Shown: one piece after another, positions 25,359 through 34,884 of the stretch
How the letters are laid out: each line of letters begins with the position of its first letter
Numbering within the stretch: the stretch's first letter is position 1
Assembly (NCBI RefSeq): GCF_026735165.1
Contig: NZ_JAPQES010000002.1
Location: forward strand, 127,745-191,744
DNA: 64,000 nt
Direction of reading: 5' to 3'
Source of the DNA: Clostridium ganghwense
GTDB taxonomy: Bacteria; Bacillota; Clostridia; Clostridiales; Clostridiaceae
Notes under the pieces: model-generated
Databases searched by the model: none
Told to the model about the DNA's origin: nothing
What the model saw: the letters and a program-made list of their open reading frames with translations, nothing else
Made by a program: the position numbers and the translations under genes

Positions 25359-25427
25359 TTAAAACATTCTTCTAATATTTTTCATCATTCTTCTCATTCT
25401 TCTTGCAAGCCTATTCATCCTTCTCAT
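25359..25427 (-). CDS. 22-residue arginine/methionine-rich microprotein
   Basis: A short open frame of 22 codons plus stop, too short for usual gene callers. It starts MRRMNRLARR and continues MRRMMKNIRRMF: nine Arg, one Lys, six Met and no acidic residue. The ATG at 25427 is preceded by GGAGAGGAG at 9-nt spacing, and the frame ends 10 nt before a clean terminator, so it looks like a complete transcription unit. As a helix it would be strongly basic and amphipathic. No family is known to me; function could be RNA, membrane or partner binding. Confidence 0.6.
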   Translation of the reverse strand: MRRMNRLARRMRRMMKNIRRMF

Positions 25428-25451
25428 AGATATTCACTCCTCTCCTTTCAC

Positions 25452-25485
25452 TTATATATAGTTTGTGTAAAGAAACTATATATAA
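25452..25485. repeat. 13-bp palindrome upstream of the microprotein gene
   Basis: TTATATATAGTTT and its reverse complement are separated by 8 nt. It lies between the membrane-protein gene (stop at 25519) and the ribosome binding site of the microprotein. No T-run follows on the minus strand, so it looks more like an operator or leader hairpin than a terminator. Confidence 0.5.
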
Positions 25486-25518
25486 ACTAGTGAGTTCATA
25501 CCATGGAAGTACATTAGA

Positions 25519-25941
25519 TTATTTGAAGTTTTTTCTATTCTTCATTATAAATATAAAAGATATTATACTTAATATTCCAAGAATAAAACTTAACGTAAAA
25601 GCTCCCAAAATTAAAATTTTAGCTGCGAATAGAGAAATGTGATACTGAGAACTCATACTCAAAAATTCACCATGTAAATTCTTATATACTGCCAAAAAGT
25701 AATTTATCCATAGTACTGATACCGCAAATGCTAAAGGTAGAATTCCAAGAGAAATATACATACCACTTTTCTTTCCAGCCTTAACACCATGTATAGCCAT
25801 GTAAATAGGAATTACAAAAATCAAAGGTAATAAAGCCCCCAAATATGGTGGCGATAAAGCCAAAAATAAAGCTGAAACTAATGTAATTAACAATGATGTT
25901 TTGCTTATTTGTTTTCCTCTACTCATATTTATATTTTGCAT
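25519..25941 (-). CDS. Small membrane protein, function unknown
   Basis: The 140-residue protein has about four hydrophobic segments (LLITLVSALFLAL; LLPLIFVIPIYMAI; the YISLGILPLAFAVSVLWI stretch; and FTLSFILGILSIISFIFIM near the end) and a basic C-terminus. It resembles DUF4190-like small membrane proteins (GVKAGKKSG), but this is weak. I chose the ATG at 25941; a GTG three codons upstream is possible. It follows the NSS transporter and MetS-like genes. Confidence 0.75.
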   Translation of the reverse strand: MQNINMSRGKQISKTSLLITLVSALFLALSPPYLGALLPLIFVIPIYMAIHGVKAGKKSGMYISLGILPLAFAVSVLWINYFLAVYKNLHGEFLSMSSQYHISLFAAKILILGAFTLSFILGILSIISFIFIMKNRKNFK

Positions 25942-25974
25942 TTTTAACACCCACTTTAATCGTACTAAATATTT

Positions 25975-26079
25975 TTATCGTTTATTTTGGTGTTTTATTA
26001 AAGATGTTAAAGTTATTGCACAAAAACCTAATATTAAAACCCAAAATGTTCCCATAAAAATTGCAGCACTGGAAGACAT
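25975..26079 (-). CDS. metS: MetS-like small subunit of NSS transporter
   Basis: A 34-residue open frame begins MSSSAAIFMGTFWVLILGF, one transmembrane helix, and ends with a short basic tail (HQNKR). GGAGGTGG precedes the ATG at 26079. It lies 21 nt after the NSS transporter. Firmicute NSS transporters of the MetP type need such a tiny membrane subunit (MetS) for methionine/alanine uptake, so this is probably the same pair. It is too short for standard ORF thresholds. Confidence 0.8.
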   Translation of the reverse strand: MSSSAAIFMGTFWVLILGFCAITLTSLIKHQNKR

Positions 26080-26100
26080 ACTTCCACCTCCATATTTCTT

Positions 26101-27678
26101 TTATTTTTTAATTATAACAGAATTACTTTCTAATTCCTCACCATACACTTTTTTAATACTTCTATAAGTTCCTATAAACCCTAAAGTAAATACTATAATA
26201 ATTATAATTCTAGCCCCATTAACCCAAGGCACTAACTCTGGAGTTTTAGCTACAAAATCTGGAACTAGTTTAAAATATCCTTGTTTTATATAATCCATAG
26301 TTGATCCAATCAAAAGCAGCAGAATTGATATAGGGGTAATAAATTTTATAACTACATTATATACCCAACTTGGTAATTTCCAATAAGCCCCTCTGTTTAT
26401 TTCGTCTAGGAAAGAATCTTTCATTAACCATCCTGTTACCACTATCTCTATAAGACCCATGATAACTAAGAAATACGTTCCAACCCAGTTATCAACTTCA
26501 GAAAAATATGCAAATCCAGCTGTTTTTGTAATTATCTGCTCAAGTCCCACAGGAAGTCCTACTATAATATACAAAGCAAAAACTAAAATTGATGCTTTTT
26601 TTCTTGTAAAACCCATGTCTTCTTCTAAAATAGCAACAATATAATTATACATTGCTATAGCTGAAGTAATACCTGCACAGAACAATAATATAAACCATAA
26701 TGTACCTATAGCTCTTCCACCATTTACTGCTCTAAATATATTCGGTAATGATATAAAAGTAAGGCCTATACTTTGACTCAAGCCTTCTGCACCTAAGAAT
26801 GCGTAACATATAGGAATTACTATTGTACCACCTAATATTACTTCTGCAAATTCATTAAGCCCGACTGTTGTTAAAGAAGATAATACTATATCATCATCTT
26901 CTTTTATATATGAAGCATAATTTTGAATAATTCCCATTCCAAGAGACAACGTAAAGAAAATCTGTCCACTAGCAGCCAATGCAGTTTGCCAACTTAATTC
27001 ACTCCATCTAGGTGACCATAAATAATCTAATCCTTTTAGAGCTGACCATTCAGGTTTTACTGGAGCTCCTATTGTAACTGATTTAAAAATTAATATAAAT
27101 CCAAAAACATAAAGTATAGGCATCATTAACTTAGCCCATGCTTCTATACCCTTTTGTATTCCTCTTGTAACTGCCAAAGCCAAAAACCCTAAACTAATAA
27201 TCCAAAATATAAATACAGGACCAGGACTTGTAACATAGTTTACAAAGAAATCCCCTGTTGAAACATTTGCATCCATAGTTTTTCCTGCAGCTGTAAAAAT
27301 TCCATATCCTAATGTCCATCCTATGATGTGATTATAATATGAATTTACAAGTACAGTAACTCCAATTACAATCATTCCACAAATGGAGCCTAAAATAGCT
27401 GCTCTTTTAGGTTTTATTTTTTCTCTTGATTGCAGGTAAACCATATATCCTATTGTGCCGTGTCCATACTTTCCGCCATATCTTCCCTGCATCCATTCTA
27501 CTAAAATTATTGGTATACCCAAAACAAACAACGCAATAACATATGGCAGCATAAATGCGCCTCCACCATTTTTTGCTGCTTGATATGGAAACCTCCAAAA
27601 GTTCCCAAGACCTATAGCATTACCTGACATAGCTAAAATCAATCCAATCTTGGACCCCCAATTTTCTCTTTCTTTCAT
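26101..27678 (-). CDS. Sodium-dependent NSS-family amino acid transporter (MetP-like)
   Basis: The 525-residue protein has about 11-12 transmembrane helices. The N-terminus shows the NSS signature (GLILAMSGNAIGLGNFWRFP) with sodium and substrate sites, then GGGAFMLPYVIALF. Start is the ATG at 27678 with GGGG before it; the upstream open frame is AT-rich leader. The MetS-like gene directly after it suggests methionine/alanine import, as in the Corynebacterium MetPS system; substrate is inferred. Confidence 0.9.
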   Translation of the reverse strand: MKERENWGSKIGLILAMSGNAIGLGNFWRFPYQAAKNGGGAFMLPYVIALFVLGIPIILVEWMQGRYGGKYGHGTIGYMVYLQSREKIKPKRAAILGSICGMIVIGVTVLVNSYYNHIIGWTLGYGIFTAAGKTMDANVSTGDFFVNYVTSPGPVFIFWIISLGFLALAVTRGIQKGIEAWAKLMMPILYVFGFILIFKSVTIGAPVKPEWSALKGLDYLWSPRWSELSWQTALAASGQIFFTLSLGMGIIQNYASYIKEDDDIVLSSLTTVGLNEFAEVILGGTIVIPICYAFLGAEGLSQSIGLTFISLPNIFRAVNGGRAIGTLWFILLFCAGITSAIAMYNYIVAILEEDMGFTRKKASILVFALYIIVGLPVGLEQIITKTAGFAYFSEVDNWVGTYFLVIMGLIEIVVTGWLMKDSFLDEINRGAYWKLPSWVYNVVIKFITPISILLLLIGSTMDYIKQGYFKLVPDFVAKTPELVPWVNGARIIIIIVFTLGFIGTYRSIKKVYGEELESNSVIIKK

Positions 27679-27826
27679 ATAATTGCCCCTTTCTCTTTTA
27701 TAAAAATATAAAATAATATAAGTGAATTTAAAATCTATAATATCAAATTTATCAAACAATTGCAATATATTTTATTATTTTATTCATTTTTCTTGCAGTT
27801 AAATGGTTTTCATGTTTTTTTAAAAA

Positions 27827-27859
27827 AAGAACTCCTAAAATTTATATTTAGAAGTTCTT
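27827..27859 (-). terminator. Terminator of the pyruvate:ferredoxin oxidoreductase gene
   Basis: A 13-bp stem with one mismatch (AAGAACTCCTAAA against TTTAGAAGTTCTT) lies 20 nt after the stop codon and is followed on the minus strand by TTTTTTT. Confidence 0.8.
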
Positions 27860-27879
27860 CCTTTTGTTACTTGTACTGT

Positions 27880-30800
27880 CTATTTTTGTGCAGCAAGTTT
27901 TCTATAACTTTCTAATCTTTCCATAGCATCCTTTTCTGTCTTCTTATATAACTCTTCTGCAAGTTCAGGATGTACTTTTTGCAATGAAGCAAATCTCACT
28001 TCACCTAACAAGAAATCTCTGAAAGATGTAGTAGGTTCTTTAGAATCTAAGCTAAATGGATTTTTACCTTCATTCTTAAGTTCTGGATTATATCTATAAA
28101 GTGACCAATATCCGCAATCAACAGCTTTCTTTTGTTCTAATTGGCTGCATCCCATACCAAGTTTTATACCATGGTTTATACATGGTGCATATGCAATAAT
28201 CAAAGATGGTCCCTTATATGCTTCCGCTTCTTTAATAGCTTTTAATGTTTGATTTTTATCAGCACCCATGGATATTTGAGCTACATATACATATCCATAG
28301 CTCATAGCCATCATACCAAGATCTTTCTTCTTAGTCCTTTTACCACCTGCTGCAAATTTAGCTATTGCAGAAGTTGGAGTTGATTTAGATGATTGACCTC
28401 CTGTATTGGAGTAAACCTCTGTATCCACTACTAACACATTTACATCTTCTCCTGATGCAAGTACATGATCCAATCCACCATATCCAATGTCATAAGCCCA
28501 ACCATCTCCACCTATTATCCATTGAGATTGTTTTACTAAATAATCTTTATTTTCTGCTATTTCAGCAACTACAGGACTCTTTCCTTTTTCAGATTCAAGT
28601 AATGGTAATAATTTTTCGACAGCAGCTTTTGAGCCTTCCCCTTCTGCCATATTTTCTTTCCATTCTTTTAGAGCATTTCTCAAGGCTTCACTAATATTTT
28701 CATTCATAGCTTTATCAGACAACAATGCAATTTTATCTCTTATTTGAGCAGTTCCTAAGAACATTCCAAGACCGTATTCAGCATTATCTTCAAATAATGA
28801 GTTAGCCCAAGCAGGACCTTGACCTTTTTCATTAACTGTATATGGTGTTGTAGGTGCTGATCCACCCCAAATAGATGAACATCCTGTAGCATTAGCTACA
28901 ATCATTCTGTCACCAAATAATTGAGTTATAAGTTTAGCATATGGAGTTTCACCACAACCTGCACATGCTCCACTAAATTCAAATAATGGTTTTTCAAATT
29001 GGCTACCTTTTACAGTATACTTACTCATTGGATTTTGTTTTTTACTCAATGTTAGTGCATGATCCCAGTTAGCTTGTTCTTTTAACTGAGTATGAGCTGG
29101 CTGCATAACTAATGCTTTAGCTGGCGCTGGACAAATTTGTGCACAATTTCCACAACCAGTACAGTCAAGAGCACTAATAGCCATTGAATAGTACATTTTT
29201 TCCCCTTTAATTCCTTTAGCTTCAACAGCTTTAAAATCTGCTGGTTTATTATTATATTCCTCTTCTGTTAATAAAAATGGTCTTATTACTGAATGAGGAC
29301 ATACATATGAACATTGATTACATTGTATACAATTATCTAATTTCCATTCTGGAATATTAACAGCAATTCCTCTTTTTTCATACGCAGCAGTTCCTGCTGG
29401 GAATGTTCCATCTTCTATGCCATTGAACGCACTTACTGGAAGATTATCTCCCTCTTGTCTATTCATTACATCTGCTATATTTTTTATAAATGCAGGAACA
29501 TCTCTTTCTACCTCTACTTTTTCTTCCTCATTCTTCCAGCTTTCAGGTACTTCTATTTTAACTAAAGCTTCTATTCCTTTATCTATAGCTGCATTATTCA
29601 TATTAACAACTTTTTCACCTTTTTTACCATATGAAGTAACAACAGCTTCTTTTAAGTATTTGACAGCATCTTCTACCGGTATTATGTTAGCTAGCTTAAA
29701 GAAAGCAGCTTGCATAATCATATTAATTCTTCCACCGAGACCAATTTCTTGAGCTATTTTAACAGCATCTATTGTATAGAAATTTATATTATGGTCAGCA
29801 ATGTATTTTTTAACACATGCAGGTAAATGTTGTTCAATCGCATCTTTATTCCAAATGCAATTTAATAAGAATGTTCCGTTATCTCTTAATCCTTTAATCA
29901 CATCGTACTTATCTACGTATGATTGATTATGACAAGCTACAAAGTGTGGAGAAAGAATTAAATAAGGGGATTTAATTGGATTTTTACCAAATCTTAAATG
30001 TGATACTGTAACTCCCCCTGATTTCTTAGAGTCATATGAAAAATATCCTTGAGCATACATATCTGTATAATCTCCGATAATTTTAATTGCACTCTTATTA
30101 GCACCAACAGTACCATCTGAACCTAATCCCCAGAATTTACAAGCTGTAGTTCCTTCTGGTATTACATCTATTCCAGAAACAGCTTCTAATGATGTATGAG
30201 TAACATCATCAGTTATTCCTATAGTAAATCCATTTTTGGGATTGTTAGCTTTAAGATTTTCAAATACTCCAGCAATATGTCCAGGTGTAGTTTCTTTTGA
30301 TCCAAGACCATATCTTCCACCAACTATCATTGGTTTAATTTCAGAATCATAAAATGCAGTTCTTACATCTTGATATAGCGGTTCTCCAACTGATCCCGGT
30401 TCCTTTGTTCTATCTAAAACTGCTATTCTCTTAACAGTTTTTGGCATAGCATCCATGAAATGTTTTATTGAGAAAGGTCTATATAAGTGAACATTTATAT
30501 ATCCTACTTTTTCCCCCCTTGCATTTAAGTAGTCAACTGTTTCTTCTACTGTATCGCATCCAGAACCCATTGCTATTATTATTCTCTCAGCATCTGGAGC
30601 CCCATGATAATTAAATAACTTATAATCTCTACCAGTTAATGTATTAATATCATTCATATATTTTTCAACTATTGCTGGTAAAGCATCATAGAATTTATTT
30701 GAAGCTTCTCTAGATTGGAAATATATATCAGGGTTTTGAGCTGTACCTCTTGTTACTGGGTGGTTTGGATTCAAAGCATTGGTTCTAAATGCTTTAATAG

Positions 30801-31392
30801 CTTCTTTATCCACCAATTTCTCTAAATCATTATAATCTAATATTTCAATTTTTTGAATTTCATGTGATGTTCTAAATCCATCAAAGAAATGTAAAAATGG
30901 AACTTTTCCTTTTATTGAAGCTAAATGTGCTACTGCTCCTAAATCCATTGCTTGTTGAACACTACTTGAAGCAAGTAAAGCAAATCCAGTTTGTCTTGCA
31001 GACATTACATCAGAATGATCTCCAAATATTGAAAGCGCCTGTGCAGCAAGAGCTCTTGCACTTACGTGGAATACACTTGGTAAAAGTTCTCCTGAAATTT
31101 TATACATATTAGGAATCATTAATAACAAACCTTGAGATGCAGTATAAGTTGTAGTTAATGCTCCACTTTGTAGAGAACCATGGACTGCTCCAGAAGCTCC
31201 TCCTTCTGATTGCATTTCCATAACTTTTACAGTTTGCCCAAATATGTTTTTCTTTCCTTGTGAAGCCCATTCATCAACATGTTCTGCCATTGGTGAAGAT
31301 GGTGTAATTGGGAAAATTGCAGCTACATCTGTAAAAGCATAGGAAACGTATGCTGCTGCAGTATTACCATCCATTGTTTTCATTTTTGCCAT
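27880..31392 (-). CDS. nifJ: Pyruvate:ferredoxin (flavodoxin) oxidoreductase, one-chain type
   Basis: This homodimeric enzyme converts pyruvate and CoA to acetyl-CoA, CO2 and reduced ferredoxin, the main pyruvate exit in Clostridia. It has 1170 residues. Domains in order: I (N-terminal, ITPSSPMAEHVDEW), II/III (FSIKHFMDAMPKTV), the two-cluster ferredoxin domain (CIQCNQCSYVCP and CTGCGNCAQICP, about 685-760), and the TPP domain with the third cluster (SGACAGCGETPY, IGGDGWAYDIGYGG). Start at the ATG at 31392 with AAAGGGG before it. Monocistronic. Confidence 0.96.
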   Translation of the reverse strand: MAKMKTMDGNTAAAYVSYAFTDVAAIFPITPSSPMAEHVDEWASQGKKNIFGQTVKVMEMQSEGGASGAVHGSLQSGALTTTYTASQGLLLMIPNMYKISGELLPSVFHVSARALAAQALSIFGDHSDVMSARQTGFALLASSSVQQAMDLGAVAHLASIKGKVPFLHFFDGFRTSHEIQKIEILDYNDLEKLVDKEAIKAFRTNALNPNHPVTRGTAQNPDIYFQSREASNKFYDALPAIVEKYMNDINTLTGRDYKLFNYHGAPDAERIIIAMGSGCDTVEETVDYLNARGEKVGYINVHLYRPFSIKHFMDAMPKTVKRIAVLDRTKEPGSVGEPLYQDVRTAFYDSEIKPMIVGGRYGLGSKETTPGHIAGVFENLKANNPKNGFTIGITDDVTHTSLEAVSGIDVIPEGTTACKFWGLGSDGTVGANKSAIKIIGDYTDMYAQGYFSYDSKKSGGVTVSHLRFGKNPIKSPYLILSPHFVACHNQSYVDKYDVIKGLRDNGTFLLNCIWNKDAIEQHLPACVKKYIADHNINFYTIDAVKIAQEIGLGGRINMIMQAAFFKLANIIPVEDAVKYLKEAVVTSYGKKGEKVVNMNNAAIDKGIEALVKIEVPESWKNEEEKVEVERDVPAFIKNIADVMNRQEGDNLPVSAFNGIEDGTFPAGTAAYEKRGIAVNIPEWKLDNCIQCNQCSYVCPHSVIRPFLLTEEEYNNKPADFKAVEAKGIKGEKMYYSMAISALDCTGCGNCAQICPAPAKALVMQPAHTQLKEQANWDHALTLSKKQNPMSKYTVKGSQFEKPLFEFSGACAGCGETPYAKLITQLFGDRMIVANATGCSSIWGGSAPTTPYTVNEKGQGPAWANSLFEDNAEYGLGMFLGTAQIRDKIALLSDKAMNENISEALRNALKEWKENMAEGEGSKAAVEKLLPLLESEKGKSPVVAEIAENKDYLVKQSQWIIGGDGWAYDIGYGGLDHVLASGEDVNVLVVDTEVYSNTGGQSSKSTPTSAIAKFAAGGKRTKKKDLGMMAMSYGYVYVAQISMGADKNQTLKAIKEAEAYKGPSLIIAYAPCINHGIKLGMGCSQLEQKKAVDCGYWSLYRYNPELKNEGKNPFSLDSKEPTTSFRDFLLGEVRFASLQKVHPELAEELYKKTEKDAMERLESYRKLAAQK

Positions 31393-31434
31393 TTGTATAC
31401 CCCTTTCTATATTTATTTTACCTGCTGTACCCAT

Positions 31435-31885
31435 ATGTAACTTATTGTATATTTACAGCAAGTTATTTTACAAATTTAATACATCTTGAAATAAATTTAT
31501 TACTATTTTAGTTTAACCAATAGTCATACTCTTATCCAAATATGTTCTTTATATAACTTGTCTAACTTTCTCTAGAGATATTGGATTTCTTAGAAATATT
31601 TAAAGAACTTTATTTGTCTGTAACTCCCAGGTATTATTTTAACATTTATTTCAATATAATGTAAAAATAGTTTTTGTAATATATACCTATTTTTCTTTAA
31701 ATATACTATTTTATTGCTATATATCTTTAATTTTCATTATTTTTTTATTAAATAGGAATTATTTATGAATAATTATAATCATTAAATGTAATTATTACAA
31801 CTTGAAAAACATTATTGTTTAAAATTTTCTTATAACAAATAATAATTGTTATTTTCTAAAAAAGAGGTTAAATTTAAACAAAAAT
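31435..31885. other. Long AT-rich intergenic stretch upstream of the oxidoreductase gene
   Basis: About 450 nt without a credible gene on either strand. It must contain the promoter of the pyruvate:ferredoxin oxidoreductase gene and possibly regulatory sites; candidates such as TTGTAA with 16 bp to TATACA near 31450-31475 are weak. I see no riboswitch or Rex-type palindrome that I would defend. Confidence 0.5.
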
Positions 31886-31920
31886 AAGCCTAAAGTTAGA
31901 TAAATTCTAACTTTAGGCTT
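31886..31920 (-). terminator. Terminator of glyA
   Basis: A perfect 15-bp stem (AAGCCTAAAGTTAGA) with a 5-nt loop lies 10 nt after the glyA stop. T-rich tracts flank it on both strands. Confidence 0.85.
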
Positions 31921-31929
31921 TAATTTTTT

Positions 31930-33165
31930 TTATTCATAAAGTGGATGTCTTTTGCAAATTTCTTCAACCTTATCTTTTACTTTACTTAAATCTTTATCTC
32001 TATTTTCTATTACATAATTTATTAGATAAGCTATTTCTTTCATCTCTATCTCTTTAAATCCTCTAGTTGTGACGGCTGGAGTACCTATTCTTATACCACT
32101 AGTTACAAAAGGACTTCTAGTTTCAAAAGGAATAGTATTCTTATTTACTGTAATTCCTACACTATCTAAAAGTGCTTCAGCTTCTTTTCCTGTAATATCT
32201 TTATTTGTTAAATCTATAAGAAGTAAGTGATTATCTGTTCCTCCTGAAACAATTTTGAAATTGAATTTCTTTAGTTCTTCTTCAAGAACCTTTGCATTCT
32301 TTACAACTTGTTTAATATATTCTTTGTAGTCCTCTTTTAAAGCTTCTCCGAAGCAAACTGCTTTTGCAGCAATTATATGTAATAACGGTCCCCCTTGTAT
32401 TCCCGGAAAAATAGCTTTATCTATTGCTTTTGCATATTTTTCTTTGCAAAGTATAGCTCCTCCTCTTGGTCCTCTTAAAGTTTTATGCGTAGTTGTTGTA
32501 ACAAAATCAGCATAAGGTACTGGTGAAGGATGTTCTTCTACAGCTATAAGACCTGCTATATGAGCCATATCCACCATAAAGTAGGCTCCCACTTCATCAC
32601 AAATTGATTTAATTACTTCAAAATCTATTATTCTTGAATAAGCACTAGCACCAGCAACTATCATTTTGGGTTTATGCTCAAAAGCAAGTCTTCTCAACTC
32701 ATCATAATCTATCATTCCAGTTTTTTTACTTACACCGTAAGATGCAAATTTAAATAACTTTCCTGAAAAATTAACCGGACTTCCATGTGTTAAGTGTCCC
32801 CCATGACTTAAATCCATTCCTAATATTGTATCACCGGGCTCTAAAACGGAAAGATATACAGCCATATTAGCTTGAGAACCTGAATGAGGTTGAACATTTG
32901 CATGTTCGGCATCAAAAAGCTTTTTTAATCTCTTCCTAGCTAACTCTTCTGCTTTATCTACAACATGACATCCTCCATAATACCTTTTATTTGGATATCC
33001 TTCTGCATATTTATTTGTAAGTTGTGAACCCATCGCTTCCATTACAGCTCTACTTGTAAAATTTTCTGAAGCTATAAGCTCAATATTATCATTTTGTCTT
33101 TTAGTTTCCTCTTCAATAATATTATAAATATCCTGATCAAAAACTTTTAAATTATCAAAATTCAT
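31930..33165 (-). CDS. glyA: Serine hydroxymethyltransferase
   Basis: GlyA converts serine and tetrahydrofolate to glycine and methylene-tetrahydrofolate with PLP. The 411 residues include the family start ([18 protein letters not shown]), the PLP lysine in [14 protein letters not shown] (about residue 228) and the C-terminal [15 protein letters not shown]. The length is normal. A promoter at 33200-33228 and a terminator frame a single-gene unit. Confidence 0.97.
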   Translation of the reverse strand: MNFDNLKVFDQDIYNIIEEETKRQNDNIELIASENFTSRAVMEAMGSQLTNKYAEGYPNKRYYGGCHVVDKAEELARKRLKKLFDAEHANVQPHSGSQANMAVYLSVLEPGDTILGMDLSHGGHLTHGSPVNFSGKLFKFASYGVSKKTGMIDYDELRRLAFEHKPKMIVAGASAYSRIIDFEVIKSICDEVGAYFMVDMAHIAGLIAVEEHPSPVPYADFVTTTTHKTLRGPRGGAILCKEKYAKAIDKAIFPGIQGGPLLHIIAAKAVCFGEALKEDYKEYIKQVVKNAKVLEEELKKFNFKIVSGGTDNHLLLIDLTNKDITGKEAEALLDSVGITVNKNTIPFETRSPFVTSGIRIGTPAVTTRGFKEIEMKEIAYLINYVIENRDKDLSKVKDKVEEICKRHPLYE

Positions 33166-33199
33166 TATAAAACCTCCTTTTTTTAAAAATATTGATTAA

Positions 33200-33228
33200 A
33201 TTATAAAATTTTATTGCGAAAATATCAA
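33200..33228 (-). promoter_or_regulatory. Sigma-A promoter of glyA
   Basis: On the minus strand TTGATA, 17 bp, TATAAT. It lies 35 nt upstream of the glyA start codon. Confidence 0.75.
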
Positions 33229-33302
33229 CTAAATGAATAATTATGTTATAATAACTTTGTAAAATTACTACTAGACTATTGATTAGAAAGGATTCTCTAA
33301 AT

Positions 33303-34079
33303 ATGAACAGAAGTCATAAAATACTTCACATAGCTGCTGAAGCTGGAACAATCATACTCCAAAGTGGTGGAGAAACTTACAGAGTAGAAGAAACAATGCT
33401 TAGAATATGCTATGCCTTTAATATAAAAAAAGCCGATAGCTTTGTTACTCCTACAGGTATAATGATTTCAATTACTGACCAAAATAATCAAACAATTTCA
33501 CTTGTACGAAGAATAAATAGTCGAACAGTAAATTTAGAAAAAGTTTGTATGGTCAATGATTTGTCACGATCTATTATTCCTAAAAAGCTTACTTTAGATT
33601 GTGTAGAATCCAAACTTAAAGAAATAAATTCTACTTCTGGACATAAATCTAAAGTTCTAATTGTTGCCGCCTCCTTTGCCGCAGGATTTTTTACTCTCGT
33701 TTTCGGAGGAAGTGTACAAGACTTTCTTGTTTCATTAGTTATAGGAGCAATCATTAAAATCCTATCTACTGCTTTAAACAACATACGAATAAATGAATTT
33801 TTTATTAATTCCCTAGGGGGTGCAGTAGCAGCTTTAATTGCTTTAATCAGTGTGAAATTTAATTTGGGTCATAGTGAAGATAAAATAATAATTGGCTCCA
33901 TCATGCTTCTCGTGCCTGGACTTGCTATAACTAACGCTATAAGAGATACTATAGCTGGAGATCTGATTTCTGGAATATCTAGAGCAATAGAAGCTTTTTT
34001 TATTGCCATAGCCGTAGCAATTGGTTCAGGTCTTGTTATAAAATTATGGGTTATAGCTTTTGGAGGTATCTTTAAATGA
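33303..34079 (+). CDS. Threonine/serine exporter ThrE, N-terminal half
   Basis: The 258-residue protein starts with a soluble hydrolase-like segment (AAEAGTIILQSGGETYRVEETM) followed by about five membrane helices. It is the larger half of a ThrE-type exporter that is split into two genes in many Firmicutes. Start is the ATG at 33303 with AAAGGA before it; a TTG at 33279 is open but unsupported. It overlaps the next gene by four bases (ATGA), so the halves are translationally coupled. Confidence 0.88.
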   Translation: MNRSHKILHIAAEAGTIILQSGGETYRVEETMLRICYAFNIKKADSFVTPTGIMISITDQNNQTISLVRRINSRTVNLEKVCMVNDLSRSIIPKKLTLDCVESKLKEINSTSGHKSKVLIVAASFAAGFFTLVFGGSVQDFLVSLVIGAIIKILSTALNNIRINEFFINSLGGAVAALIALISVKFNLGHSEDKIIIGSIMLLVPGLAITNAIRDTIAGDLISGISRAIEAFFIAIAVAIGSGLVIKLWVIAFGGIFK

Positions 34080-34525
34080 TTACTATAGTATTAAATTCAT
34101 TGTACGCTTTAATTGCTACATTAGGCTTTGCTGTTTTATTTAACATAAAAGGGAAAAATATACTTTTTGCTTCTATAGGTGGATCTGTAGGTTGGTTCGT
34201 CTATTTATTAACCCTCACTTACTCTCCTTCTAAAATATTTGCAATGTTTCTAGCTTCAATTGCATTAAGCATATACTCTGAAATAATGGCAAGAGTTTTA
34301 AAAGCTCCCGTAACTATCTTTATGATTTGTGCCATTATCCCTTTAGTACCTGGTTCTGGAATGTATTATACAATGCTTGAATCTATTAAAGGAAACATTG
34401 ATAAATCTTTAAGTTTAGGGTTAGAAACATTAAGTATTGCAGTTTCCATAGCAGCAGCTACTATACTTGTAGCTTCAATTACAAATGTTATAATTGCTAT
34501 TAAAAATATAAAATCAAAACCTTGA
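34076..34525 (+). CDS. Threonine/serine exporter ThrE, C-terminal half
   Basis: The 149-residue protein has four to five membrane helices, with ICAIIPLVPGSGMYYTMLES near residue 90, the repeat counterpart of the LLVPGLAITNAIRDT motif in the first half. The two proteins together equal one full ThrE. It ends just before a bidirectional terminator. Confidence 0.88.
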   Translation: MITIVLNSLYALIATLGFAVLFNIKGKNILFASIGGSVGWFVYLLTLTYSPSKIFAMFLASIALSIYSEIMARVLKAPVTIFMICAIIPLVPGSGMYYTMLESIKGNIDKSLSLGLETLSIAVSIAAATILVASITNVIIAIKNIKSKP

Positions 34526-34532
34526 TTATTTT

Positions 34533-34572
34533 AAATGGCAATAATTCATTTATATATGAATTATTGCCATTT
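34533..34572. terminator. Bidirectional terminator between convergent genes
   Basis: A perfect 17-bp stem (core ATGGCAATAATTCAT) with a 6-nt loop lies between the plus-strand exporter gene and the minus-strand CsoR-family gene. T-runs follow on both strands. Confidence 0.85.
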
Positions 34573-34575
34573 TTA

Positions 34576-34845
34576 TTACTTCATAAACATTGTTAGAGTT
34601 GAAACTAATTCTTCAATTTTATGTTCATGTGTAGTTTCTTCATCTGAAGCCATACAATTTTTAGCATAATTCTGAAGTATAAGAGCACCTACTTTATTAA
34701 TCGCTGCTCTTACAGCTGCAACCTGCACTAAAATATCTTTACAGCAAACTTCATTTTCCATCATTTTTTCAATACCTTTAACTTGCCCTTCAATACGTCT
34801 AAGCCTTACTTGTATATCTCTTTTAGTATCTTTTTTCTTTTCCAT
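34576..34845 (-). CDS. CsoR/FrmR/CstR-family metal- or sulfur-sensing repressor
   Basis: This all-helical tetrameric DNA-binding family has 89 residues here: RLRRIEGQVKGIEKMM at the start and VAAVRAAINKVGALILQN in helix 2. In copper sensors the ligands are Cys-His-Cys; here C35 and C64 are kept but the His position is Y60. As in CstR (where it is Asn), loss of the His argues against Cu(I) and allows a persulfide or other thiol signal, which is inference. A family-type operator is 40 nt upstream. No target gene is obvious next to it. Confidence 0.88.
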   Translation of the reverse strand: MEKKKDTKRDIQVRLRRIEGQVKGIEKMMENEVCCKDILVQVAAVRAAINKVGALILQNYAKNCMASDEETTHEHKIEELVSTLTMFMK

Positions 34846-34884
34846 AAATTTCGTCTCCTATTATTAGTAATCACAAAACAATCA

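Noticed and set aside
31435-31885. Rex or other redox operator before the pyruvate:ferredoxin oxidoreductase gene
   Set aside because: No TTGTTAA-N4-TTAACAA-like palindrome; partial matches are expected by chance in such AT-rich DNA.
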